From positions 1,597,001 to 1,661,000 of the forward strand of contig NZ_AP022829.1 in NCBI RefSeq assembly GCF_011405655.1: a DNA stretch of 64,000 nucleotides, given 5' to 3'. The position numbers and the translations under genes are program-made. Shown here in pieces: positions 25,995 to 34,522 of this stretch. Position 1 is the first letter of the stretch. Every line of letters begins with the position of its first letter. This DNA is from Adlercreutzia hattorii (lineage in GTDB: Bacteria; Actinomycetota; Coriobacteriia; Coriobacteriales; Eggerthellaceae). Under the pieces are notes generated by a model, which saw only the letters and a program-made list of their open reading frames with translations, made no database searches and was not told the DNA's origin.

Positions 25995-27494
25995 CTACAC
26001 GAGGCCGGGCGTCGTCACCAACAGGAAAATGGACAAACAGGCCGCCGCGACGATGATGACAAGCACCACCTTGTCCAGCGTGCTCTGGAAGTACTTCTCG
26101 CCGCGTTCCCTCTTGCCCCAGATGTACATGAGGATGCCGGGCACGTACAGCAGGCACATGAGGATGACGCCGAGCACGCCCGCGGCCCAGGACAGAAACA
26201 GGCTGTAGACGACGCCCACGCAGCCCAGGATGCGCCACATCAGGATGGGGCCGTTAAGACGCCCCTTGAACGCGTCGGGCTCTTTGAAGGCCACCTTCGC
26301 GAAGTAGGCGGCCGAAAGCAGGTACGGCAGAAGGATCATACCGGCGGACAGCGTGTAGAAGAACTGGTAGGTGGAATCGGTGAACAGCCAGGTGATGAGG
26401 AACAGCTCGATGATGATGTTCGTCACGACGAGGGTAACCACTGGCGCGCCCTTGTCGTTGGTCTTGGCGAAAGCCCTAATGAACACGCCCTCCTCGGCGG
26501 CCTCGAAGGGTGACTCGCTGGCGAGCACCGTATAGCCGAGCATGGCGCCGATGAGCGAGAGCGACACGGCAAAGTTGATCAGCACGGCGCCCCAATCGCC
26601 CACGGCGGCTTGCATCACGTAGGCCAGAGCCGGATTCTCGAGGTTGGCCAGCTCGGAGAGCGGCATGACGCCCATGGAGAGGATGGACACCGTCAGGTAC
26701 AGCGTCAGCACGCAGATGAACGCGATGATGGTGGCCTTGCCCACGTCCTTCGCCTTCTTGGCGCGGCCGGAGATGGCCACCGCACCCTCGATGCCGATGA
26801 ACACCCAGATGGTCACCATCATGGCCGTCTGTACCTGGTCGACGAAGGCCAGCGACGGGTCGGCTCCAGTGGTGAGGTTCGCGATGAAGATGTCGGGCTT
26901 GAAGGCGCCGATGAAGATGATGGCGATGATGCCGATGAGCAGGGGCACGAACTTCGAGATGGTGATGACCGCGTTGATGAGGGTCACCTCGCTGATGCCG
27001 CGGCTCACAAGGAAGGCGTAGAACCAGATGATGCAGGAGGCTCCGATGACGGCGTAGAGGTTCGTGCCGTTACCGAAGATCGGGAAGAAGTACGACAGCG
27101 CGCCGAACAGAAGCGCCGAGAAGCTGACCGTGCACAGAAGGGCCGAGATCCAGTAGCCCCAGGCACTGTTGAAGCCGAGGAAGTCGCCGAATCCCGTGGC
27201 GGCGTAGGTGTAGATGCCGCCCTTGAGGTCGGGCTTAACCCGGGAAAGCGCGAAGAACGTCATAACGAGGCAGAACACGCCGATGGCGGAAATGCCCCAG
27301 GCGGTCAGTATCGCCCAGCCGCTCGCGCCGCCGGCCGCCGCATCGCCCGACAGCGAGAACACGCCCGCGCCGACGATGAGCGTGATGACCGTGGTGACCA
27401 TTCGAAACAAGCCGATGCCCTTGGGGTTGGTCACCCCGTCCGCTGCGGCCTGGGGCACGGCGGCCCCTGTCGTGGTCATTGATTCTGTGCTCAT
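25995..27494 (-). CDS. APC-superfamily amino acid permease/antiporter
   Basis: A 499-residue protein with about 12-14 membrane segments. Family features are the TM1 loop LIVGAGVFSLSGDAA, GGIYTYA in TM3 and VFIGIEGAVAISGRAK in TM6, which resemble the basic amino acid/polyamine antiporter group (ArcD-like). Specificity is inferred only. ATG at 27494 after GAGGAG at a long spacing of 11; ATG at 27479 is an alternative. Monocistronic. It directly borders the accessory island. Confidence 0.85.
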   Translation of the reverse strand: MSTESMTTTGAAVPQAAADGVTNPKGIGLFRMVTTVITLIVGAGVFSLSGDAAAGGASGWAILTAWGISAIGVFCLVMTFFALSRVKPDLKGGIYTYAATGFGDFLGFNSAWGYWISALLCTVSFSALLFGALSYFFPIFGNGTNLYAVIGASCIIWFYAFLVSRGISEVTLINAVITISKFVPLLIGIIAIIFIGAFKPDIFIANLTTGADPSLAFVDQVQTAMMVTIWVFIGIEGAVAISGRAKKAKDVGKATIIAFICVLTLYLTVSILSMGVMPLSELANLENPALAYVMQAAVGDWGAVLINFAVSLSLIGAMLGYTVLASESPFEAAEEGVFIRAFAKTNDKGAPVVTLVVTNIIIELFLITWLFTDSTYQFFYTLSAGMILLPYLLSAAYFAKVAFKEPDAFKGRLNGPILMWRILGCVGVVYSLFLSWAAGVLGVILMCLLYVPGILMYIWGKRERGEKYFQSTLDKVVLVIIVAAACLSIFLLVTTPGLV

Positions 27495-27673
27495 GGAAAG
27501 ACCAACTCCTCGGTAGGGGAACATTGAGAACAATGATACCCCAGGTGAGGTTATTTCGCTTCCACAACTTTTCCACGTAAGGGCGGCGTTACAAAATCAG
27601 AGCGGCATAACATGCCATCTGCGAAAACTTCAGCTCATATTGCTCGAAACTCAAACTCAAACGTAGCAGATGC

Positions 27674-28099
27674 TCACCAATTAGAAATAGCTGCAACTCG
27701 CACTTCGCGAGGACTAACCAATAAAAGGCGTTTCTCGACTCGATCAATCGCGTGTTTTGCAGTATTTTGCTTAATTAGTCCTTCATTTGCAGTAGCCGCA
27801 AACTCGACCTTGTCTTTGCCCATTTTTGTCACAACCAACGCGATGTTCATGTTGGCCACACCAGCACCAACTACTGCCACGCATTCCATCCCATCATCCG
27901 ACTGTTCAATGACCTTGCCGACTTCCATGAATGCCTCGGCAAGCTTCTTCGGCGTACAGTCCTTCACCTCAACGGTTGCATAAGCACTGCCGTCAATCAG
28001 CTTCCTCACGGACTTGTCGGTAACGACGAACCCGTAGTCAGCCCCGTAGCGCCTCAAGGCCTCCTCGAGCTTTTGTGCTACTTCTTTCTCGTCACTCAT
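27674..28099 (-). CDS. Hypothetical protein, partner of the 645-residue protein upstream
   Basis: A 141-residue soluble, mixed alpha/beta protein with no motif I recognise. It begins with a charged helix (EVAQKLEEALRRYG), has an alternating hydrophobic centre (ECVAVVGAGVANMNIALVV) and a basic tail. Its start overlaps the end of the upstream gene by 8 bases, so the two are surely co-translated. Possible roles as an immunity or adaptor partner are speculation from this coupling. The surrounding DNA is less GC-rich than the core genome, pointing to transfer. Confidence 0.75.
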   Translation of the reverse strand: MSDEKEVAQKLEEALRRYGADYGFVVTDKSVRKLIDGSAYATVEVKDCTPKKLAEAFMEVGKVIEQSDDGMECVAVVGAGVANMNIALVVTKMGKDKVEFAATANEGLIKQNTAKHAIDRVEKRLLLVSPREVRVAAISNW

Positions 28100-30029
28100 C
28101 TAAACCACTACCTCCCAACTCCAAAGCGATGTCCATGACCACGGAATCGATGCTTTCCTCCATTAAATCCTCGCTGGGCGCCGCGATGCGCGGGCGTATT
28201 TTTACCTGCTCGTTCGCAAGTGGCTCGATGATACCTCTCGCATGCCAGTACCTGTCCTTGCTTGAATGCATCTTCTTCAATGCCTTCTCGTTAATCTTAG
28301 CCACAAGCTTGTCCGATATCTTCTCGGCCTCGTCTTGGCTCAGGAGGTACTCCTCGCTTACGTCCCGGAAGGCTGCCTGTATCAACCTGATCATCTTGTC
28401 GGTATCTGAGTCGAAGAACTTGCCGGTAGCCTTGTCGATTAGCACGCCAAGCCCACCGCCAGCAACCAGAGAACCCACAAGACCGCCCACGACCGTGCCG
28501 ACGCCGGGAAGCACCATCGTGCCCACGGTCGATCCGCCGAGCCATCCCGCCGTGCCCCCGACAACCGTTGTGGTCGTCTTGGCGAAGTTGACCGCCAGCT
28601 GCGCCCCGGAGATCCTGCCGAGCACTATGTCCTTGACGTCGAACGACGTCAGCACCGCGGTGGTCACCACAGCCGTGATAGCGTTGCCCTTCAGCAATTT
28701 GGCGGCGCTGTTGATCGCAGCCCCTCCCGTAAGCGTGGTTCCGCTCCTGAAGGCGTTCGCCAGCGCTGCGTAGGCCTTGGGGCTCAGGGTCTTCGCCAAC
28801 GCCTGAAAGCTGGGGGTCATCGCGCCGCTGATGCTGGACTTAGCGATCTGGCTTGCCAGGACGGTCGTGACCAGCGTCGTACCGCCTATCTTGATTCCGC
28901 TGAATGCAGCGTTCTTCAATGCAACGGTCGGCTCCTCGCCATTCCATATGCTAATGGCCAAGGTTATGGAGGCGCTTACCCCGAAGGCCGAGAGGGAGAT
29001 GACGGCTCCGGACTTCGCGTCATAGATGATGGAGTCCAGGTTCCCGGCTTTGGCGATGTTCTTCGCTTGCTGGTAGGTGAAGTGTCCCGGCTGCACTATC
29101 TCCTTGGCCTTCTCAGGATCCGTGACTCCTTTGACCTGCCCGTTTTCGATTTTGCCGGCCATCGCCTTGCGCGCATCTTCGATGGTGTCGGAGGCCACCT
29201 CGATGACCATGGGCTTTCCGTTGCTGTCGAAGTAGCGGAACTCGCCGCTGCCGCCGTTCTCGAAGCAGCCGTTTATGCTCGTTCTTCCGGTCGCGCAGTA
29301 CTTCGATTGGATTAGAACCTTTGCCCCGTCCGGCTGGTGGATCGCCCTATCAGGGCCGTTCTTGACGTTGTTATCGCCCTCGATGGTAGCTTTCTTGCCA
29401 TGCAGGCGGTCCTCTAGATTGTTTGCTCTTTCCGCGGCGAATCCGTGGCCTTGCCGAGCATGGAACCTCTCTTCGTCGTACACCTTATTGACGACGCCCC
29501 TGCTCCCGACGGTCAGGCCGCCTACTTCTATTCCAGCAGCTTCGTTCTCGTACTCCAGATTGACTCGGCTGTATTCCTCTGCCGCGGCACGGTTGATCCT
29601 CTTGATACTTTTGATGAGCTTTGTGATGGCCTCGCAGTCTACGACGTCGCATTTCCACAAATAATCGGCGTTGCTATCGAGCTCAAATTTTACCCCGTAG
29701 TCGAATCCTTCCTCAGTTCTCAATATCGCGATTCTACTAACCTCGTCGTACCAGACCTTCTGAGGTTTATTGCGACCGCCGTAGAAATAAGCTTTTGTGT
29801 CGCACACTAGAATGCCCGCAGTCGCATCGTGCCTCTTTGATACGTCGACGAGACCGATAACTCTATTCCAATCAAGCTGTGCCGCATATTGGTTGAGCCG
29901 ATTAGCAATCATCTTTCTTGTGCCATCATTTAAAGTTCGAGTAAATATACAGGACATGCCATCGTTAGCCCGACAGCATCTCCCAAACTCCTGCTGTATT
30001 TCTATGAAAGTAGTCATAAGTTGTTGCAT
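28092..30029 (-). CDS. Hypothetical protein with PD-(Q)XK nuclease-like motif and glycine-zipper membrane segment
   Basis: The 645-residue protein has three visible parts. Residues about 55-145 are beta-rich and resemble bacterial PH-like domains (GLVDVSKRHDATAGILVCD, then KVWYDEVSRIAIL). Residues about 185-330 contain GHGFAAE (Glu200), NGPDR (Asp227) and IQSKY (Gln241, Lys243), in the order and spacing of a PD-(D/E/Q)XK nuclease core. The C-terminal half is hydrophobic and glycine-rich, with a glycine-zipper run at about 491-529 as in membrane-inserting proteins, then a charged tail. I recall related uncharacterised proteins in diverse bacteria. The nuclease reading is inference. The ATG at 30029 has GAGG very close; ATG at 30017 is an alternative. 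It forms a two-gene unit with the 141-residue gene. Confidence 0.7.
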   Translation of the reverse strand: MQQLMTTFIEIQQEFGRCCRANDGMSCIFTRTLNDGTRKMIANRLNQYAAQLDWNRVIGLVDVSKRHDATAGILVCDTKAYFYGGRNKPQKVWYDEVSRIAILRTEEGFDYGVKFELDSNADYLWKCDVVDCEAITKLIKSIKRINRAAAEEYSRVNLEYENEAAGIEVGGLTVGSRGVVNKVYDEERFHARQGHGFAAERANNLEDRLHGKKATIEGDNNVKNGPDRAIHQPDGAKVLIQSKYCATGRTSINGCFENGGSGEFRYFDSNGKPMVIEVASDTIEDARKAMAGKIENGQVKGVTDPEKAKEIVQPGHFTYQQAKNIAKAGNLDSIIYDAKSGAVISLSAFGVSASITLAISIWNGEEPTVALKNAAFSGIKIGGTTLVTTVLASQIAKSSISGAMTPSFQALAKTLSPKAYAALANAFRSGTTLTGGAAINSAAKLLKGNAITAVVTTAVLTSFDVKDIVLGRISGAQLAVNFAKTTTTVVGGTAGWLGGSTVGTMVLPGVGTVVGGLVGSLVAGGGLGVLIDKATGKFFDSDTDKMIRLIQAAFRDVSEEYLLSQDEAEKISDKLVAKINEKALKKMHSSKDRYWHARGIIEPLANEQVKIRPRIAAPSEDLMEESIDSVVMDIALELGGSGLDE

Positions 30030-30278
30030 GCCTCAGTGAATTGCCACGTCGCCTTCGCTTTCTCCGGTTGGTTCATATGGCAACCTTAATCTCTGATCAG
30101 GAATGCCATTCATTGCTAGTCATTACAGGAGCGTTGCCTTCCAGCTACCTGAGACAAAGACAAAAACCAGGATAACCCACCTATAGACTCACAGCACTCG
30201 ATACAAGGTCTGACCATGCGGTCAGCAATCGGTGCGCAGTACGTCCACCGCAGCTTTAAAACATTACGTTCCTGCAAC

Positions 30279-30383
30279 CTAACGACTTAACTGGATTTGC
30301 GGTCGGCCGCATATTGATCCCTTCGATACCACCTCAACCACCTCGCGCAAGGTCTTGCCATCTTTGACTTCCTGCAGACCCAT
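30279..30383 (-). CDS. Small ORF, 34 residues, possibly a remnant
   Basis: ATG at 30383 preceded by AAGGTGAATAA encodes a short peptide beginning MGLQEVKDGKTLREVVEVV. It follows a decayed small gene by 4 bases. It may be the first part of a lost gene. Between this ORF and the 28092-30029 gene (30030-30278) I see no gene; only a short CTGACC/GGTCAG stem near 30210. Confidence 0.3.
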   Translation of the reverse strand: MGLQEVKDGKTLREVVEVVSKGSICGRPQIQLSR

Positions 30384-30387
30384 TTAT

Positions 30388-30640
30388 TCACCTTCCAGCG
30401 GAGCTATATCTTTCTAAATCATATTGGTTAAATTCATGCACGGTATCGCGTAGCAGCATGCGCGCGTGCTCAGCGATGGCATTGTAGATGCTTCAATCTC
30501 CAACAACTAGAAAACTCTCAGCTTGCCCTCACAAGAAACATACGTGGCAATAGCCTTCACGCCTGAGGTATCTTTGATTTTTCGAGCTTCATACCCGAAG
30601 CGTCACGGACTGTTGCGAGCGTTAAACTATAAGGTCGCAT
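30388..30640 (-). pseudogene. Decayed small gene, about 80 codons
   Basis: ATG at 30640 after AAAGGAAG begins MRPYSLTLATVRDASGM and stops at 30557. Reading continues sensibly in another frame (VKAIATYVSCEGKLRVF), then stops again, and a final stretch resembles a protein end (AEHARMLLRDTVHEFNQYD, ending at 30388). At least one frameshift and one stop interrupt it. Family unknown; the size suits a toxin-antitoxin or phage accessory gene. Confidence 0.4.
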
Positions 30641-30762
30641 CTTTTGCTTCCTTTCGTCAGCACAATTTATCACAAACTTTAGTAAAACTAAAAAAATAAT
30701 TGAGATTTTTTTAATTGGTAGTAAAATGCTCATAGAAATTGAGTTTCATTGAAGGAGGCGAT

Positions 30763-31434
30763 ATGGGTATCCCTGAAAACATTGATGCATTACTGGTCAA
30801 ATACGACATTAATCAAGACCATCTGGCACGAATAGCAGACGTGACACCCGGAGCGGTTACTGGCTGGCGCAAGGGCTCCACCCCCCGCAAAGATGCCGTG
30901 CGCAACATATGCGATTACTTCAATCTGAGCGAGGACGATATTCTCTCCGAGAATTACGGCCTAGCGGCAAAAGAGCATGGAGACTTTCCAGGAATATCTA
31001 ACGCCCGTCCCGCCGTAGGCATGGCCATGGGCCTAGCGCCGCGCCTGGGGAAGGTGCACGCGGGGGTTCTCGCCCAGCCGGACGTGTGCGACGAGGCCAC
31101 CATGGTGAGCATCCCGCAGTTTCTCGTGGACGAGGATCCCGACTGCTTCGTGGTGTCCAGCGAAGGCGATTGCATGGACAAGGTGCTCTCCGTCGGCAGC
31201 GACCTGGTAGTGTCGCGGAAGAAGCAGCCGCGCGACAACTCGATCGTGATGGCGTCGGTGGACGGCTGCGACTACATCGTGCGCCGGCTGCGCATGACGG
31301 CCAACACCATGATCCTCTCGCCGGAGAGCCACAACCCCGACCACGAGGACATCATCATAAGGCGGGACAGCGAGCACAGCCTAGAGATCCCGGGCGTGAT
31401 CACCTGGTATCAGGCCCCGAGGGAGATGGAGTAG
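30763..31434 (+). CDS. XRE/S24 LexA-like repressor with variant catalytic dyad
   Basis: The 223-residue protein has an N-terminal helix-turn-helix (about residues 15-60, HLARIADVTPGAVTGWRKG) and a C-terminal S24 peptidase-like fold. A candidate self-cleavage site Ala100-Gly101 (KVHAGVL) is present. The catalytic serine of GDSM is Cys137 (EGDCMDKV) and the lysine of VKRL is Arg174 (IVRRL), so RecA-style autocleavage may be lost, slowed or redox/pH dependent. GAAGGAGG precedes the ATG. It heads a tight operon with a DUF3800 gene 12 bases on and another gene beyond, suggesting it controls them. The promoter lies in the AT-rich 30660-30760 stretch. Confidence 0.85.
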   Translation: MGIPENIDALLVKYDINQDHLARIADVTPGAVTGWRKGSTPRKDAVRNICDYFNLSEDDILSENYGLAAKEHGDFPGISNARPAVGMAMGLAPRLGKVHAGVLAQPDVCDEATMVSIPQFLVDEDPDCFVVSSEGDCMDKVLSVGSDLVVSRKKQPRDNSIVMASVDGCDYIVRRLRMTANTMILSPESHNPDHEDIIIRRDSEHSLEIPGVITWYQAPREME

Positions 31435-31446
31435 GAGGACCCAGTA

Positions 31447-32214
31447 ATGGAGCACAGTTCGAACTACATTTCAGCGCAAAATTTTAACAGGATTTTCTCA
31501 GGATCTGAATTCAACGTCTACTGCGACGAGAGCTGTCATTTGGAGCACAGCTCATCCAATGCCATGGCACTTGGGGCCATATGGTGCCCGAAACAGAAAA
31601 CGCGGGAGATCAACCAAAGATTGATCGAGATCAAGAAGAAGCATCGCATAAAGCCAGAGGCCGAGGTGAAGTGGACGAAGGCCGCCCCGGGAAACCGATC
31701 TCTGTACGTCGATTTTCTCGACTACTTCTTCGACGACGACGATCTTCATTTCCGTGGCGTGGTCATACCGGACAAGAAGAAGCTCGATCACGCGCGCTAC
31801 GGTCAGACTCACGATGAGTGGTATTACAAGATGTACTTCGTGCTTCTGAAGGCGATATTCCGCCGAGATGCGAGGTACTACGTCTACATAGACATCAAGG
31901 ACACTCATTCGAGCGAGAACGCCCGTCGGCTCGAGGATGTGTGCGCCGCGAACGCCCACGACTTCAGCCATGAGATAGTGAGGCGCGTCCAGCCAATCCG
32001 TTCCGACGAGGTGCAGATCATGCAACTCGTTGATATCCTGACAGGAGCCATCTGCTACCGCCACAACAACCCCTATATCACCCCTCAGATGAACTCGACG
32101 AAGGTCGAATTGGTGAACAGGACCATCACTCGCTCGCAGATAAATCTCACGAACACCACGCTGTCGAGCGAGGACAAGCTGAACCTGCTGGTGTGGGAGC
32201 ATGATTGGAGGTAG
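31447..32214 (+). CDS. DUF3800 protein
   Basis: A 255-residue protein of the DUF3800 family, usually described as having an RNase H-like fold and found in phages and mobile DNA. Conserved acidic positions are visible: YCDES (Asp27, Glu28), KW (75-76), YIDIKD (Asp149, Asp152) and QLVDILTGA (Asp196). If the acidic set is catalytic, a metal-dependent nuclease is plausible; this is family-level inference. It lies between the S24 repressor (12-base gap) and the next gene (3-base gap). Confidence 0.8.
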   Translation: MEHSSNYISAQNFNRIFSGSEFNVYCDESCHLEHSSSNAMALGAIWCPKQKTREINQRLIEIKKKHRIKPEAEVKWTKAAPGNRSLYVDFLDYFFDDDDLHFRGVVIPDKKKLDHARYGQTHDEWYYKMYFVLLKAIFRRDARYYVYIDIKDTHSSENARRLEDVCAANAHDFSHEIVRRVQPIRSDEVQIMQLVDILTGAICYRHNNPYITPQMNSTKVELVNRTITRSQINLTNTTLSSEDKLNLLVWEHDWR

Positions 32215-32217
32215 ACC

Positions 32218-32784
32218 GTGGTTGAGGACTGGTGCTGGCTGCCTGATCTTCTCCCATGCGATGACCTTGCGCAATGGGAGGCTTACGAGGATCATCTGTA
32301 CGAGATATTCGAGCGCGACTTCCTGCTGACGAAACCCACCTTCGAGGGACTTCCCGTCAACACGCGAAGACATCCAATGGAGCACGGTCGCGAAGAGGCG
32401 TTCTGGCACATAACGTGCTGCGACTACGGAAAGGACGGGGAGAGGCAACCCGACATGAACCGGTGCGAGCGCATTAGATGGGCGCGAGCGTTCATCGAGA
32501 ATTGCGGCTGCAATCGCCCCGAATGCACGGAGTGCGAAGGAATGCTCGTATGGTCGACTCCTTACAAGGGGCACAGCCGGGTGAAGATGCTCCTTGAGGA
32601 CGAGCAGTATCTCGTCGTGCTAGAGAGGAGGGAGAAATACTGCCTCCTGATAACAGCGTTTTACGTCGATCAGGAACACAGGCTTGAGAAACTGAGGAAG
32701 GAATTTGACAAAGTGTCCAGAGAAGCAGGAAGCGCCCCGAGAGGGACGCAACCAGATACTCCTTCTACACTTACGAGTCGGTAG
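32218..32784 (+). CDS. Small protein with Cys cluster and BECR/RelE-like C-terminal signature
   Basis: A 188-residue protein starting with GTG three bases after the DUF3800 stop, with GGAGGT upstream. Residues about 60-105 hold many Cys (WHITCCDYGKDG, CGCNRPECTECEG), possibly binding zinc. The C-terminal part (YLVVLERREKYCLLITAFY, then HRLEKLRKEF) resembles uncharacterised phage and mobile-element proteins that have been grouped with Barnase-EndoU-ColicinE5-RelE-like RNases. That likeness is from memory and unverified. The tail looks disordered. Tight coupling to DUF3800 suggests the two act together. Confidence 0.65.
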   Translation: MVEDWCWLPDLLPCDDLAQWEAYEDHLYEIFERDFLLTKPTFEGLPVNTRRHPMEHGREEAFWHITCCDYGKDGERQPDMNRCERIRWARAFIENCGCNRPECTECEGMLVWSTPYKGHSRVKMLLEDEQYLVVLERREKYCLLITAFYVDQEHRLEKLRKEFDKVSREAGSAPRGTQPDTPSTLTSR

Positions 32785-33079
32785 ATGAGCTATCTCGATT
32801 ATAAGTTTGCAGCGCTGCAAAAGTAAAGGCACAAGATATTGAACGTTGATTTCGAATTTTGCAGAAAACCTTCCATAAATGAAGGATGAAACACAAGATG
32901 TTGCGGTTGAAGGATAGTGAACCTTTTCGCAACAAAACACTGTCTCGACAGTGCAACGGCAGTGCTCCGGCACTGTTCCGGCAGTGGGCGAGCAGTATTA
33001 AGAGAAGGAGCCCCGCTTTGATCTTGGCGGACTGGCGGGGCTCGCAGAAGAAATACCATCCTACGAATAGGAAGGCAAG
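32785..33079. other. Non-coding gap with several short stems upstream of the integrase
   Basis: No gene is visible. It is AT-richer at its start and holds a GTTGCG/CGCAAC stem (about 32900-32935), repeated CAGTG units (CACTGTCTCGACAGTG and two more CGGCAGTG/CGGCACTG words, about 32937-32988), and GAGCCCCGC/GCGGGGCTC arms (about 33010-33042). These could be operators or a terminator for the preceding operon. Confidence 0.4.
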
Positions 33080-34271
33080 GTGAATTGTACCATGGCCAAG
33101 GTAAAGGTTCGCGGCAAAGGCTCCGTGTACAAGATGGAGCGCGGCAAGTCGCGCGGCAAGTGCCGCAAGTGGCAGCTTCGCGCGGAGATCGATGGCGAGT
33201 TCGAGGGCGACGAGGGCTATGTCAAGACGAGGGTGTTCCACGGGACGTACTCCGAGGCGCAGGACGCCAAGGACGAGTTCGTGGCCGCCATCGAGCGCGG
33301 CGAGGTTAGGCGCGAGAGGGGGATGCTCTTCCCCGCCTACGCGGAGGCGTGGCTGGCCGAGCGGGCGGCGAAGGTCGCCTACGACACGTTGCAGAAGAAC
33401 AGGTGCCACATCGTGTGCGCCAATATGCACCTCTCTAAGGCCCGGATCGAGGAAATTCGGCCTGGGCGCACCTGGATGCGATGTACAAGGCCCTCAGAAA
33501 CGGCGAGAGCCCTTCAGGCAGGCCCTTGTCCGGAACCTACGTGCGCGACATATCCGTGACGCTCCACAGGATGTTCCGGGATGCGGTGAAGGGGGCGACG
33601 CCGACTCCAACCCGTGCGAGTACGCCGAGCCGCCGGCCATAGACACGGAGCAGCGCACCCCCCCTCCCGTCGAGGGCATCAGGGCGCTCGTCGATTCCCT
33701 CGATCCGAGGAAGCCCATGGAGTTCGCGCTTCGGGCGGCGGTCGGGTCGGGCATGAGGCGCGGCGAAATCGTGGGCCTAGACGTGCGGGACATAGACTTC
33801 GAGGCCGGAGAGATACACGTGGTGCACGGCACCGATAGCCTGGGGCGGCAGAAGGACACGAAGACCGCCGCGTCCAAGAGGGCGCTCCCCATGCCCGCGA
33901 GCCTCAAGGCGGACTTGAGGGAGCGCATTGCCGCCATAGAGGAGATGTTCGCGGAGACGCGGAAGGAGACGGGCAGCCCGTGGCCCGTCCTCGGAGACGA
34001 CACGCCGCTCATGTGCAACGAGCTGGGCGAGAGGATGCGGCCCCATTCCGTCACCCGGTGGTGGGAGTGTCACAGGGACGGCTACGGCTGCCAGGGCATG
34101 ACGCTGCACGATATGAGGCACAGCTACCTCACGGCCATGGCCCGCAAGAAGACCGACCCGAAGGTTCTCCAAGTGCTCGCGGGCCACGCGAAGTACTCCA
34201 CAACCATGGACATTTACACCCATGTGGACATGGCCCAGAAGCACGAGGCGGTGGAGGCGATGGACTGGTAA
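33080..34271 (+). pseudogene. Tyrosine recombinase/integrase with two frame breaks
   Basis: The protein can be pieced together from three frames. The N-terminal arm-binding and core-binding part (AKVKVRGKGSVYKMERGK to about SKARIEEI) is in the first. AHLDAMYKALRNGES through MFRDAVK is in the second. The catalytic domain is in the third, with GMRRGEIVGL (first Arg), HDMRHSYLTAMA (His-x-x-Arg), LAGHAKYSTTMDIYTH (His and nucleophile Tyr). Each change, near 33455-33466 and 33588-33600 (a GGGGG run), looks like one missing base. Either the gene is dead or the assembly has indels. It lies just beyond the 3' end of tRNA-Val, the usual attachment site. Start by GTG at 33080 (AGGAAGG upstream) or ATG at 33092. 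Confidence 0.85.
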
Positions 34272-34333
34272 TGAAGTCACGGGGGCGGATTTTGAGTCCA
34301 TTTTGCTTCCATTTGGACCCGGGAAAAGAAAAA

Positions 34334-34359
34334 GGTCAGAAGCTTTCAAGCCTCTGACC
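34334..34359 (-). terminator. Terminator of tRNA-Val
   Basis: GGTCAGAAGCTT pairs with AAGCCTCTGACC with one mismatch. On the minus strand it is followed by CTTTTTCTTTTCC. It may also stop the convergent integrase. Confidence 0.75.
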
Positions 34360-34369
34360 TGGTGTTTCA

Positions 34370-34444
34370 TGGTGCGCGATACAAGATTTGAACTTGTGAC
34401 CCCCACCGTGTCAAGGTGGTGCTCTCCCCCTGAGCTAATCGCGC
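34370..34444 (-). tRNA. tRNA-Val (anticodon GAC)
   Basis: A complete 75-base cloverleaf with acceptor GCGCGAT/ATCGCGC, anticodon stem CCACC/GGTGG with loop TTGACAC, T loop TTCAAAT and encoded CCA. Its 3' end faces the broken integrase, making it the probable attB of the island. No clear copy of its 3' end was found at the other side of the island. Confidence 0.95.
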
Positions 34445-34522
34445 ATTCGGGGTTGCCGCCTCGCTTTCGTTCAGCAGCGAGTTAGTAGTTTAACAGATCG
34501 CCGTTCCCTGTCAAAGGGTTTT

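Noticed and set aside
30199-30207. CGATACAAG matching the tRNA-Val 3' region, as a possible left att site
   Set aside because: Only 9 bases match and the flanks diverge; expected by chance.
32937-32988. CAGTG-rich repeats as a CRISPR-like or iteron array
   Set aside because: Too few, irregularly spaced and partly palindromic; no cas or replication gene nearby.
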